64,000 nucleotides of DNA from Echinococcus granulosus (taxonomy: Eukaryota; Platyhelminthes; Cestoda; Cyclophyllidea; Taeniidae), in assembly GCF_000524195.1 (NCBI RefSeq), contig NW_020170431.1, positions 72,738-136,737 of the forward strand. Reading direction: 5' to 3'. Position numbers and translations under genes: made by a program. Under the pieces are notes generated by a model. It worked only from the letters and a program-made list of their open reading frames with translations, was not told the DNA's origin and searched no databases. Shown piece after piece: positions 51,501 to 63,744 of this stretch (its first letter is position 1; each line of letters starts with the position of its first letter).

Positions 51501-54500
51501 AAACCCCCTTGACATATGCATTACTTGAGTATCATGATGCTAGGCAAAGATTCCATCCAAAAATCGCTTTACTCAGCTCTTAACTTCCAGTCAAAACAGG
51601 GGAGAAATTATTTTTGTTGATCAAGTGGATGTGCTTATTACTCCCAGCCCAGTGAAGCAGCCATTTCAAGCCTTCCCCTTCCCCTTCCCCACTCGCGCGA
51701 ACGGTATTTTCAAGGTCGTGTTTATAGAACGTCACAACCATCTCAGTGAGTTCCTTGACGGTTTATTACTTTTACTACAATTAACTCCCATGAAATTATC
51801 TCTCCTAATACATCAAGGTGACCCTATTGCTACAGCAACATCCGCCTTTATTTTTAATTGAATACCTCTTCAAGTAGTGCAGTTTTGTTTTCATGATAAA
51901 GTCCCAGTAGACTTTGAGTAATGTCAGGCGAACGCCTAACTGGTACTGTTCTAATTCCTGAGCTTTCCAGCCAGGCTAAATTCGACCAGCAAAGTGGCTT
52001 TTTTATGGATTCCGTGATAAAGCTAATCACAACTACTTTAGGCAAAAAAATAAGTCAGAACAGGCACAGAAAGAAGGATGTTTTTTATATTGACGCAACC
52101 TAAAGTTTGCGGTGTGTGGTGAGCCCGTGGCAATGAGAAGGCTAAAAGTACTTGACAATTCCGAATTTGCTTAGCTCGCGTAGAGTTATTCTTGAAGAAG
52201 CCAGGCTAATTTTATCACGCTTTTTGTAGAAGTTTCGACCTATTTATATTTGTGAATTAGGCAAGACTGTTAGAGAGTCGCTTAGGCACGCAAATTCAGA
52301 CAGTTTAACCAATGAAATCACAGAATGTGGCGCTGATTTTGCAACATTGATGCAGACATACTTTTGTAGAGCTATCAGTTACATCGACATCACCTTCAGC
52401 CAATTTGCATATTTACAGGAAATGCAAAAATCCAAAGTAATTTCATAATGGAAATTAGCTCCATACAACATGGGAATGAGCCAGGTGCCATCACCAATCT
52501 CCATTCATGCCAAGAGGAGCAAAAAAGGACCTGGTGAGAGTTCCGCCTGATTTCGCCAAAATTAATTGTAAAGCACAAATCTGTTCATTTGCAAGTTACG
52601 TGAAAATAGTACCTGGAACTAGGCAAATAAAATCACGAGTGGGGGATTAAAAAGAAGCCCGAGAAAATGTTTCGGAAATGGGTCAGTTAGTTGAAATTTA
52701 TTTTCGAAAGGCGAGTAACTGAATAAGTTGACAAAATTTATTTGAATTTCAAATACCCCTTATTTTAAGGCACAAATAAGGACTGAAAAAGTGCTGATGA
52801 GGACTTTCTCCATAAATAATGTCGTAGTATTTTTCGTAGTTTACTGAGCTTGAAAACCATCGTATTTTTCAAGGAGGGAAAAACATTTTCACCATATGTG
52901 AACCCATAACCAAAGTCTGCCGTTGATAAAATTTAGAAGATGACAGTTTTGTCGGGAAACGCCTTATTTGGCAACAATAAGGCGCTTTTACTGATAGATT
53001 GCTTTCTTTAAGTGTTTCTGTTACACTGAAATAAACTTGGGTTGCCAATTCACCTACTGTTCAAACGACTAGACGGTAAAATTTGCCAGCAATATGTCTA
53101 AATCTCTACTGTGCTTAAAATATTTAAAAACAACTTAATTACTTAAAAATCTTAAGTAGAACGTTGAACGGACTTACAATTTCTTCGTCGGTGAGGCTCG
53201 TTGTGACTGTGATCCTGAAACTCGTGCATTATGCGTCGTCGCGTCCGATCGTCGTTCCGCTTCCCTACTCTAGAATTGCATTAAAATCATTGTGAAGGAG
53301 TTGTAAAGTGGAATGAGCAGTCCAACACGGTGTACAGTAATCCGATCAATCTATTGTGCGAATGTGTTGAAATGTGGTACAGGGCAAGATGGTGCTATTT
53401 CCGCCGTACTACAAGTCACACTGAGCCTGCCAATCACCCTATATGCAGCCGGATTCCACATAATGCCTTCACCAGACGGATTCGTCAATTCGACATCATC
53501 TTCCGGCATCCGGTAACTGCTGACACTTTTTGATCTGCGACTTCGTCGCCATGGTCTCGTTGTCTCAAAGGGGATGAAATTGTGGAAATTGCCTTCATCC
53601 CCCAAGAAAATGCGCTAAATTCAAAGGTAAAGACGGTAGTGGCTTCGTGCAGTCGCATTGCCAGCCACGATGAATGGAGTGACTGACACCCGGACATGTG
53701 ACAGCCCCCCAAGTGAGATGAAGTGTTGCAAGAAATTAAAAGGTGGTTTTATTGTTGAGAAAAAATTAGTAAAATTTTACATGAAAGTGATTTATTAGTA
53801 ATATTTTAGGAAGAAAAGGTTAGGTGAAAACTATTTACATGAATTTTATTACTCAGGTTAAGAGCTAAACTTACGTTTATCTTTCGCTGAAATTTTAATT
53901 CAAGGTACAACTGTTACCGCTGCAACTAGTAGTCATATAAGCTAAGTAAAGGACCCTTACATTAATATGCTCCACACTCTGGCTTCAATTCATTAATTAA
54001 CCTCTTTTAAAAATTCCTCTGTTAAAATAACGTTTACAAACCCACCCTTATTTACCAGTTATGAAACAAGTTTGAATCATAAAATGCTGATTACAAAATC
54101 AGGTTGCTATCACTTGTCTTGTTTATCCATCAGGTTTTTTTAAACATTCACTTACTTTTTCACACATAAATAGCCCAGATAAGCGCAACTTCATCTGCTT
54201 TTCATAGGGAAGTTAAACTAATTCTTCAAAACATGGTTACATTTGTCAGAGGGCAATTCGGCTTTACAAATTTTGTAGGAAGGTTGTTCTTCGGCCCTAC
54301 CCACATCAAGGCGATGGGGTTGGTAATGCAATCATGCTTTCTGCACGGTTGTATGCAACTCGGCGTGCCAGGAACCATAGTAACGTGGGTGCACACAAAC
54401 TCAGGATTGTAACAACTACACATGTGAGGGTATCTGAAGCAAACATCGAAGATTTGGCTTCACACAGTTCGAATGCATTTGAAACAGCTCAAAATGAATT

Positions 54501-57500
54501 GTTAGCCCGTTGTGTGTGTTTCCATTTAGCGCATTCTCATTACTGCAAATCGAAAACGGCACTTTCGAATTTTAGATACTTAGTACTTCTATCTTCAGAG
54601 GTTGGGCAGTTTTTTTATTTAGCGGGACAGGTAACGACAACTTCAAGCGCCATAGTCATGACAGCTGAGGTCGGAAACACAGACACCCTCATAAAACTGC
54701 GGTAAAACAGCCAACCTCACCAAATTGACTGACCTCGTGGGGAATTTTATCATTTAAAAGGGTGTTTGTGCGTGAAATTCACATGGATGGCACCGTCATT
54801 TAACATAATTAGGTATTGCCTGCCTCGTTTTATGTGTATATCACCTACCATTAAGGCGAGAAGGGGGAATCAAAGTGGGGACAATTCAAATTATGGAGCC
54901 GATTCTGTGTCGAAAGAAGTTCCCAAAAGTCACTCTCCCAACTATGCTCTCATATTGTCTGAAAACACTTCGTTTAAATAAGGGTTGTATATCTCGGTAA
55001 AAAAGTCAAATAAAAGGCAATAAATGCTTTGTAATGGTATACCACCGATGACCTCGTTGATGAGGGTTATTTTAAAGGATAAATCCTATCTACATTGGAA
55101 AAAGTCTTAACGCATATCTGATAGGAGTGCGTATTAAAAGACTTATTCTTACATATTCTGTAAATTTGTGTGCACCTACCTTACTTCTTCGAGCAAAAAC
55201 CTTCCACAGAAAGGAGGAATGGGCGCCTGCATTGCCATTGGATCCCAGACCCATCGAACTTACGCTGAAGCGTCGGGCAGACCGAGAGAGACTAGGATAA
55301 GAGGTAGAAGACACAGTCGGCAATCGGTGTGTCTCCGTGGGTTCCACAATGGGATCAGCACCGATGAAAAAACTTCCGTTAGCAGAAGGCCCCGGAGAGA
55401 CGGGAATTAAGGCGTAGTAAGTACCACTATCGCCGTTCTCGGTCTTGGCGGATCGATGATTTGATATGCCGTGGTCATTACTGGACCGACTCGGTGTGCA
55501 AGGAGGGGCATCAATGTCAGGGTGAGTGATGAGAACGTCTCCCGGAGGCTCATTTCCTGTCCGGAGACATTCAATTAATGCTGCAGAATCCTAAGTAAAA
55601 AAGACAAAGCACTGAACAACCATCATTCTCCTATTAATTTAGCAGACTTGCGGTTTAATGATGAGCAGTACCAAGTGCTTATGGAATCACACAGTCATCG
55701 TGTAGACCTTAAATGATAAGCTAAGGTCTATCCTCATTAGGCTACTGGCTGAAGTTGCGGTCTCATCATTCCAATGTACATCACAATTAGTGATTAGAAT
55801 GTGATGAATCGTACCATGGTAAGCTCATGACCTCGGTCAAACCGTTACTGTTAATGAATGGTACTAAATAAAATTCCATGATGTTAACTAACAACCAAAC
55901 CACCCAGAACCGCAAAACTTATCCTTTCACTGTCAGGTGACTAAAAACGAGGTCATGCCACTCCAGTACACATTCCAATTGATGTCAAAATGTGTTGCAT
56001 CAGGTCATCCCCCATGACGGCTTGGTTTCAAGGCTGACATTGTTTTACAGCATTAAAGTGTAGAAAGTAGTAGCAAAATGAAAGATTAGTAAAAGTATTT
56101 ACTTGAAAAATCAGTAATGAAACAATTCTCATTTAATTTTCCTTCATATGGAAGTATATGTCACTTTAAAGATGATGCGATTAAAAGGTGTTTTTCAATT
56201 TCAAGGCAAAGGATACAAAGAAATGTTGAAGAGGAGTCATTATTGACATGTCATCGTCTCGAAAAATCATCGTGACAGGTTCATGCTCAAATATGTAATA
56301 AAGGCGAATACCCTATAAACAAGTTCAAAAAAGTTGATCGGGTCTACAAATTACCTACAATCAAAGAAGGCGTGGAATTTCTTGATGAGGGAGGTGACAA
56401 TCCAAAATGCACCCTAGGTAAATGGCGTTTGCCACAAAGAATCAGAAAAGGGGTCGTCGATGATGGGCTGCAATCGACCCCATCTCCAGGTTTTCCATGC
56501 ATTTTGACGTGACATGACAATTTAATGAATGTGAGCTCTTTAAGCCAGAACGTAAATGTGCATCAAGTCGATAAATCCGGTTGGGTCCTACTTACTTACT
56601 TTCGTCTGACTAAACACTCACCTTTAAAAAAATAGGTGTCAACATTGAAGGTAACTGCTTAATTGTATACCTTGCCACATGTACGTGTAAATATTCCAAG
56701 CATCTCCGGCATCATACTGTCATGTGTCTTTGCTTTTAACGGTAACCTCAACGATTGTTTTCTCTTTAAGGAATTGGATGAACAGTTCATTATCATTGAG
56801 GCTAAGTGGGTCTACTGGTGTAGGGCTTGTTGGCTATTTTTAGTCTGCTTTGAGGTGGACTTGTTCGTTTGACTCATATGCTCAAACAAGTACAGTCGGG
56901 CTGGTCTTTAATAAAGCTTTGCTATTACTAATAAACTGTGTAATGTTAGCATTAGAATTAACCTGAAGATCCGGCGTTTATGTGCAAGAATAGTCTTAGA
57001 ACTGGGAAAAAAAGGCGACAAAATCGTTAGATTTAGTCCTTACAATAAGGCTTAATTTAGCAGCTTTTAGGTAACCAATTAGCAGCATGTTGTCTGTAAG
57101 TTTGGCTTTGAAGAGAACTTGTTTTGTTCGTAGGATTAGGCTTAGAATGCGTGAGAGTTTAGTTGGAGTTGAGAACCGAATGTAGCACTCCGCATCTTTC
57201 CTGAAACTTCACTAAGCTATACCAATGGAAAAAGCAAAGTGAACAGCCGGCACAGGCAGAAGTATACTAAAGCAAATATCACATAACTTAAGTAGGAGAA
57301 AAGATGTCGCATGCTGGTCAAAACATCATGCATATGAAAGAATTAGGTGCAGTGGGTGTGTCAAGGTGAAATGGGAAATTTTTCCCATACAGAAAGCAAT
57401 TTTAACCACCACAACTAGGTCTGTTTGGTGTGAGAAAAGTCACTAGAAGAGGGAGAAATTGTGATGATTTTAAGTGAATAAGATGTGCTTGAACTGCCGC

Positions 57501-60500
57501 TTTGTATGCGAAATGCGGCACTTTTTTGAAAATAGTCATAAATGATACTTTATGTGGATGGAGTTCTGCTCCTCTTTGTACAAAAAGTAAGTGGTAGTAC
57601 AGCATTTGGGCAAAAAACCAAACACTGAGGTGCATTTGATGAAAATTGTGGCGAAAGTCGAGGCGAGGAATTGTAAAAGGGGAATGTCTTATCGGCAAAT
57701 AGCAACGACTGAGCGCTTCACCATGACTCTTCAGTTTGGTGAATTGGTAAAAGTAACCTTGAAAATTCCGGATCTACCTTAAAATATGAGTAAATCATCC
57801 AAGTAATTAAATAAACGCAAGCCATTGGAGCCGGAAATTACCAATTTGATCGAATAAGTGCTAGTGAGAGCAGTGTTTGTCTGAAAATCTCGCAATTTGT
57901 CAGATGACCGAAATATTGGCATAACTCGCACCACTGCTTGCTGGAATCATAAGTTTTAACTTCTAGCCACCTTTTAAAATAGGTGTGATCGTTTATACAC
58001 ATGAATTTTAGTGCATTAGTCTGCTATTACGTTATTCTTTACCTTACACTTTGTCAGTAAAATTTTTCTGCTTCACCTACCTAAACTCTGCTCTAAACTT
58101 ATAGCCACTTCATGACAAATTTGTTGCATAACATTTGGAGAGGACGTGGTCAAGTGGATTAAACAATTCAATTTTGGTAATGAATCACCCCAAGATAGAC
58201 GACCCTCTGCCTTTGACAGTGAAAAATGAAGAGTCGCCATTGGATGAAACAACTGAAGAATACATTGTCATGATCTTTCAGTCATGTCTACCCATTTGCA
58301 TCTGCCTCCACTGGGAAGGGAGAGTGGTGGAAGCTACTGGGCGAATAGACGCCTCATGCTATGCATTAACAAGTGGCAATAAATGCTGGGCACTACCACT
58401 TCGTTCTTGGCTTCTCTAACGGGTGTTATAAAACGGACCCTTAGTGGATGGCTTGGCGACCGACTGACCTGCTATAAAAAATCGGATTTACGTTCTGGTC
58501 ATGCCCTCTGTTAGTCTCGGATGATCTACCTACCACCTCACACTTCTAAGGCGGCATCTCATTCCCAGGATACTGCCAAAATAAGTTTTGTTTCTAGGGC
58601 TGGAACGCATTATTAACTTAGAATTTTTAGCACGTTTGTGTCTCACTGGGAAATGCTTATAGATTGTGATGTTGATAATTTTAAAGGGTAAAACACTTTA
58701 AAATGTGTGGTCACCTTGTACATCGTGACAAGCCTACACGGACATCATAAGGCTCATCGTACGAATAATTTTTCTCAAATTTACTACCGTTAATTTAGAA
58801 ATCATTACTTTCGCCTGAGGAAGACGCATACTGTTAAAAAGAAAGTGAAATTTTTTCGTAGCTTTGTGCCTAACATCGGAAAAAAGGGGACAGCTCGGGC
58901 TATCTGTAAGGCGAACCAGGCTAGGCGGGGTTGTTGGAGAATCACCTGGAATGCGAACGAGGGGGTGATAGTGAGAAAAATGGTATGAATAAATTAAACA
59001 GACTAGTGTGTGATAGAACTGACGCTACAAATTTGTAATGCAGACAAGGCAAAGGAGGGGTGATAGCACATACATGTCCACTTTCGACGAGGTAATTAAT
59101 GAGTGTCACGGCTTCGGCAGCAAGGAAAAAACGAGTGGTCATCATTACTGTACCATTACCAACCGTTGAGTGGAGTGATTGGAAGAAATCTGGCGAAGGT
59201 CTAGCCTTTGTAAGTACCATTACAATGGCGATTTAGTGGACTGTAAGGCCAATACTGGTTTTAGTGAGGTTCACAAAGCTCAGTCTTTTACTGCAGTGTC
59301 AATCAGATAATTGAATGAAGCCATATTTTCGAGTAAGCTGAACACAGAACATGTTAGGTCGTGCCTTGAAAAACCACAGGTGGTGATACAAGCAAAACTT
59401 TATAGAAATCATTCAGGAGTAATGATATTGTTGATATTTGAGGGCAAATTGTTATTTGAAACGCAACAAAGTGGGTCCATGACGCCGATACTACAAAAAT
59501 ATTACTTAATTTGAGCAAACCACATGAAATCCCTTCAAAAATAGTCAATTTGTACAATATTTCTGCCGTATCTATGTGTACCTAACTGGTATGGGTATAT
59601 CGTGACACAGTGGTCAAAAGTTGGTGGACTAGGAAGAGGCCGAAAGCGACCTCAGACATAAGGAGAAGTCAAATATTAGGGTCACTAAGGTGACGCCATG
59701 TGATTGTTTGCCTAGTTAAAGTTGTTCATCGAGTTTTTTTCATTCCTGCTACTGCAACGAAACCCTTGCGTCACTCCATTGCAAAACAACTTGCTTACAT
59801 CATTCACTCAAACACCGATCTGGTATGCACACAATTTAATGAGTCTACGGCTCTCACGGCTTAGGATATAAACTAGTCTAACGCACACATCCAGCCTACG
59901 TATAACCTCCTTACCTATTATTCACTTCTTTTTTGTAAACCGATTTCTAGACGGAGGAAACCCTGTTCCCCTACAATGTCTACAGTTCCAATGACCCCAA
60001 CTTATGCTCTTAAAGCATCTACCATTCACAAGAAAAAAAGACGCTTCTGTCTTGCCACCTACATTCTGACGTGACAACCCTGACGTCGTAATGCAACGAC
60101 AGCAGGCTTGTGAGGTGAAAACAGTCATAAACCACCTTCAGACAAGCCTGGTTACTACTCTCCACGTCTAGACCATTTCTAAAGAAAGTGGAAAAAAATC
60201 GCCAAACCTATTCATAGCAGATTTTCTCAGCACTGTGAGGTAAAACTACCCTACAATGTGTGCACTCAATGAAAAGAGGGTAATAATTAGGAAGTTCTTA
60301 AAATGTACGAATGCGATTCTGTTTGTTAGCTAGGTCAGACATTATTATTTATTTTGTCTTAAAAGTTATCCACATTTAAATATGCGGAACTTGGCTCACT
60401 GGCCTCCTTGCCTATTTGTAGCTTTCAGATAGCATACAATCCCGACCGCACCTCTTTCAGAGCAAGCAGACTACGAAGCGGCTGATCGCTTGTTTTCTTA

Positions 60501-63500
60501 CAATCGGAAGAATGTTTGGATTTAGCTAATTTAAGGATGGTAACCGCATTAGCACCTAGCAAGAACACTTTTAACTAGGTTTATGAGTAAACCGAATTCC
60601 CATTCTCTGAGGCTGCTGTTCTTCTCCATAAATGGATTTGATGCACCAGTGAAATTATGACCTAATAAATTGACGTGCTTTTGAAAAGAAGAGAAGTAGG
60701 TTTAGCTAGCTAGAAGCATTTAACCTCCTCCATATGTGAACAAGCATGTACATGTGCCTAGCGCCGTCCAGAAGCTGGGTGTGTAGTTGGCCTAACTTTG
60801 AACAGATCACACTGAAAATGTGAGCAAGTTCACACGACTATGAATAATTCTCTTCTTCTTATCTTCAGTGCCGAATTTAATGGTCAAATGGGTCAGGCTA
60901 CTTCAATCGCCAGTACTACCTCATCGCTGTGCTTAGGCGCCTAGATTTATGGACTAATACCAGCAATAATAATAATATAATAAGGCTGAGTAACTTTAGA
61001 GGCTTGGACATTAAACAGCTCCACGGTTTAAGCTACCTAATTTTAGGGTAGGAGTGTACTTTAAAACTTAGACGAAATGGGGACTTTACCTGCCCTCTAG
61101 GATTGGCTTCTAGGCCGTTTTAGGTCAAACAGAATTTGTAGCCAAACTTTTATTTGTTCCCAAAAAAACTGCACATTACGACGTGCGTGACACAAGTCTA
61201 GATTTTAGTGTCAAACTATGCACATAATCTTAGGTCTGAAAGAACAAAAAGACAATCTTCTGTATTTGTTCCACCTAGAATGCAATCGCAGATAAAAGCA
61301 ACATTTGCGTCAGGAGTCATCTGAAACAGCGCGCAAATTCTGCTGCTTTTGGGTTCGAGAAAAAATCGCAGAATGTAGAAGACACTTAGCCAGCCTAGTA
61401 TTTTGATCTCAACTTGAAGTAATTAATGAATAGAGAGCAAAAAAATAGATACACAGATAGTACGGCATAGTCAGAAAAGTTCACCTCGTTGCACGCATGC
61501 GATTTGCCTTGCCGCATTAACTGAACCTCAAAGAGTATCTCATTAAGTGTACCAGGTTTACCGACATGATTTGTAAGGCCCAAATCGAATTAATTAGCAC
61601 ATGCGATTGGATGTAAACCCTTGCCTTTAAAAGCACTGCAGAATTCGTATTGAAGACATAACGATGTTTTTATTTATGCTGCTACCTGCTCCTCTAACCA
61701 CCAAGGAACGATGAAATCAGTTTAAAGTAAAGCCTTCCATGTTGACATCACTAAACAGTAAGCGTTAACCTTTTTGATGTAAGACCACGGAAATCGGAGA
61801 AAACGATCATAGAGGCTGCGCGTTAGAAACAAAATCATATTTTTCAATACGTACACAGATTAAATTACTCAACTATCAAAGAGGACTAATGTCCTAATTC
61901 TAAATATGCCTCATGTAGAAGAAGTTTATTAGACATTTAAGGACTCCGGAAAGTAAAATTAGTTAACTTCATCCATTCTTTGTTATCACAGAGGAGTCAT
62001 GTATAGAGAGGATAAAATATGACATTGCTATTTTCCTTATTAAAGTGTAGGTGATAAGTGTTTCGGATCCTAAATTTGCGGCTTGCTTATGAGGGAGCAG
62101 ATTTTCTTTCTACAAGCTGAACTTCTCCACACCAGAGAAGCACACACCTTCCACTCCAACCGCGCGATCTGGCGAAAATGCAAATAAGTCATAATGTTAG
62201 TGGTAAATATTTTGTCTTTGGGGCCTTTGTGGCTTTGAGGACAGAGTAAGTGTACAGCAACTGTTCCTATGTGGCACAGGACGATGTGCTACGAAATGCC
62301 ATTCCCTTCTGGCTGATGACATGTGCTTGTAGATGTTTATTTGTTGTATAAATTCTAGAAAACAAATCAGGTACTATCTTCTTCGCATTCCTTACCCTCG
62401 AAAGACAGAAGTGCATGACTGATGCTAAGTGAGAACTAGTTGTTGAACCTCTAAACAGTGCTTTCACTTTGAATGACTATTTTTCCTCGAACTCGCCTAC
62501 AAGTCACACGATATTCAAGTTATCAAATCCTGCGCAATACAGGGTTAGACGTGCTTTTTTTCTCTGATGCTGGTGAAAAGGTATTGCATTGTAATGCCAG
62601 AAAAAAGTCTACTTCCTTAGGCGCCAAGTTTGAGAGTGGTCAATCCCGATATTTACAATAGACTAGTTATAAAGCCTTTGACATTTTGGTTCTTAATTTT
62701 GACCGCTACCTATTTTTAGTTCTAAATTTAACTAAACAAATCGAGTACTACTTTAACTCATGTAAAAGCAGAAGAAAATAATCAAAAATATCAGTTAATA
62801 AGGTCTGTTGCAAGTGTATGTTAGTAAAGGGTTTTTAATTTCCCATTTTATTTAGTTTTTGTATGTAAAAACTGATGCATTTATTTAAGAAATATGAAGT
62901 CAAACTGTGGTGAACAATGATGAGTTGAATGTAGCTTTGATTGAAGAGGACATGAATACATTCCAATCTACATGAGTATTGGTTACAAGTTGATAGGTAT
63001 CGCGGTTTTCTACGAATTGAATCAACCTCCTGACATTCCCAAATAGAGTTTCATGAGACCCTTCAGATCTATTGCACTGGGTAGTTCATTTCTGCCTTAA
63101 ATTGTATGAAATAATAATGATGACGGAAGGCTGCGAAGCCACTAATATTAGTCAACAGGAGTAGCTAAATAAGAATATCTCTCAAGACATCGGTGAACCA
63201 TATTTTGTGCAAGCAACAATGCACCAACAACAGCAATCGAACTCAAAAACTGCACTACGGGAAAACTGCAACGCCTTCTGAACAATGTCATTGCACAAAG
63301 GAGGCGGATATCATTCAGACATTATAGAAAATTTAGAAGCATATTTTTTAACTTAACCACTTTTAATTCCTCTGTTATCTTTGCTTTTTGTAGTTGATTA
63401 TGCAGGCTTCTTATGTGAGAGACAAAGTACGAGGTATGGATTAAACAAGGCGTTAAGCATCAACTCACTTTCTCCGCATTCATCATAGCAACGGCAGCTT

Positions 63501-63744
63501 CCAGATCCGTGCAAACAGTTAGCAGTCGGTCAATCATAACTCGAAGCCGTTCCACAAGAACTCCAATCATTTCCTGCGTTTTCGTGATTCGATAGGACTC
63601 CAGTGTTTGGCCTGCTTCACCCCAATTTTTTAGCGTTGTGCTGTAGTGATAGCGACGGTAGAAGTTAAACTGATCCAGCGCAGCCGTATAGTCTGAACGG
63701 GCTCGTTTGAATTCATTGTGCTTCTGGGTGTAGGTTTGGAGAGC
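45256..63744 (-). CDS. FNBP1: CIP4/TOCA/FNBP1-like F-BAR and SH3 protein (5' exons beyond right edge)
   Basis: Family role: binds curved membrane through the F-BAR domain and recruits N-WASP/dynamin through SH3 to drive actin assembly in endocytosis. Exons: 63744-63469, 55590-55180, 53614-53438, 53269-53178, 47941-47370, 45581-45256; phases agree at every junction (618 codons including stop). The first exon is the last helices of F-BAR (HNEFKRARSDYTAALDQFNF). The next begins DSAALIECLRTGNEPPGDV, matching the LIELHKSGFARPGDV block just after F-BAR in CIP4/FNBP1. SSFLWKVFARRSK resembles the basic RTKRWPFGKKNK segment. A Ser/Gln-rich linker leads to an SH3 with ALYDFE, DGWIYAE and GFIPAGFVEITL. 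An HR1 (Cdc42-binding) domain was not found. The N-terminal F-BAR is outside the window. Confidence 0.82.
47370..47941 (-). CDS. FNBP1: TOCA-like exon: disordered linker and start of SH3
   Basis: Acceptor GATATTTTTTAG, donor GAGA|GTAAGT. About 190 codons rich in Ser, Gln and Pro (acidic EAEEKEGQGQQQ early, basic near the end), then LIVVGTCKALYDFE, the ALYDY strand of an SH3 domain. CIP4/FNBP1 also have GxCxAxYxFE here. Confidence 0.82.
47942..53177 (-). other. Intron of the TOCA-like gene; HR1 exon expected but not seen
   Basis: 5.2 kb of AT-rich sequence. In other TOCA proteins the HR1 coiled coil lies between the F-BAR linker and SH3, so an exon for it would be expected here or nearby. Minus-strand frames (for example 48567-48806 and 52396-52578) do not look like HR1. 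Confidence 0.5.
52960..52984. repeat. Hairpin-forming inverted repeat
   Basis: CGCCTTATT, a seven-base loop, then AATAAGGCG: a perfect nine-base stem inside a TOCA-like intron. No known role. Confidence 0.6.
53178..53269 (-). CDS. FNBP1: TOCA-like small linker exon (candidate)
   Basis: 92 bases between CAATTCTAG and AAATT|GTAAGT. In phase 0 it reads SREAERRSDATTHNARVSGS and ends with TT, which exactly completes Leu with the G that opens the next exon. Supported by splice sites and phase, not by homology. Confidence 0.5.
53438..53614 (-). CDS. FNBP1: TOCA-like linker exon
   Basis: Acceptor TTGAATTTAG, donor TATAGG|GTGATT, 59 codons in phase 0: GDEGNFHNFIPFETTRPWRR, then SRRSKSVSSYRMPEDDVEL. 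Basic and Ser-rich, probably disordered and phosphorylatable. No domain recognised. Placed by phase and position. Confidence 0.6.
55180..55590 (-). CDS. FNBP1: TOCA-like exon: post-F-BAR PPGD block and Ser-rich linker
   Basis: Acceptor TTTTACTTAG, donor AGTAAG|GTAGGT, 137 codons with no stop. Begins with the family block ending EPPGDV, then Ser/Thr/Pro-rich sequence (PSLSRSARRFSVSSMGLGS) and a basic patch FLWKVFARRSK. It lacks an in-frame ATG near its start, so a simple ORF scan sees only part of it. Confidence 0.82.
57183..57300 (+). repeat. Dispersed repeat family B, copy 5 (weak)
   Basis: TGTAGCACTCC and CTTTCCTGAA match the start of the 11.1 and 42.3 kb copies, but the second half is barely recognisable. 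Lies in a long intron of the TOCA-like gene. Confidence 0.25.
59074..59205 (-). CDS. Candidate cassette exon in the large TOCA-like intron
   Basis: 44 codons, phase 0 at both ends, between TACTTACAAAG and GGACAT|GTATGT. It reads TRFFLAAEAVTLINYLVESG near its end, which looks like folded helix. Both flanking TOCA-like exons also meet at phase 0, so inclusion would keep frame, but it would split the F-BAR/PPGD block. Could also be chance or part of a nested gene. Confidence 0.2.
63469..63744 (-). CDS. FNBP1: TOCA-like exon: distal F-BAR helices
   Basis: Acceptor GATGTTCCAG, donor GAGAAA|GTGAGT, 92 codons in phase 0. Charged, heptad-like helices: ALQTYTQKHNEFKRARSDY, then NFYRRYHYSTTLKNWGEA, then RITKTQEMIGVLVERLRVM. 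Aligns with the end of the CIP4 F-BAR. Confidence 0.8.

Larger units (their letters stand above)
55591..63468 (-). other. Large intron of the TOCA-like gene
   Basis: 7.9 kb between two exons whose encoded blocks align contiguously with CIP4. It contains a weak family B repeat copy at 57.18 kb and the candidate cassette exon at 59.07 kb; otherwise AT-rich sequence without recognisable coding. Confidence 0.6.

Noticed and set aside
53178..53225. Alternative reading of the small TOCA-like exon from an internal acceptor, giving ITVTTSLTDEEI
   Set aside because: Attractive as a peptide, but it would end in phase 0, while the following exon needs phase 2.
54334..54705. 123-codon plus frame
   Set aside because: Lies in a TOCA-like intron on the opposite strand; no recognisable motif or splice partner.
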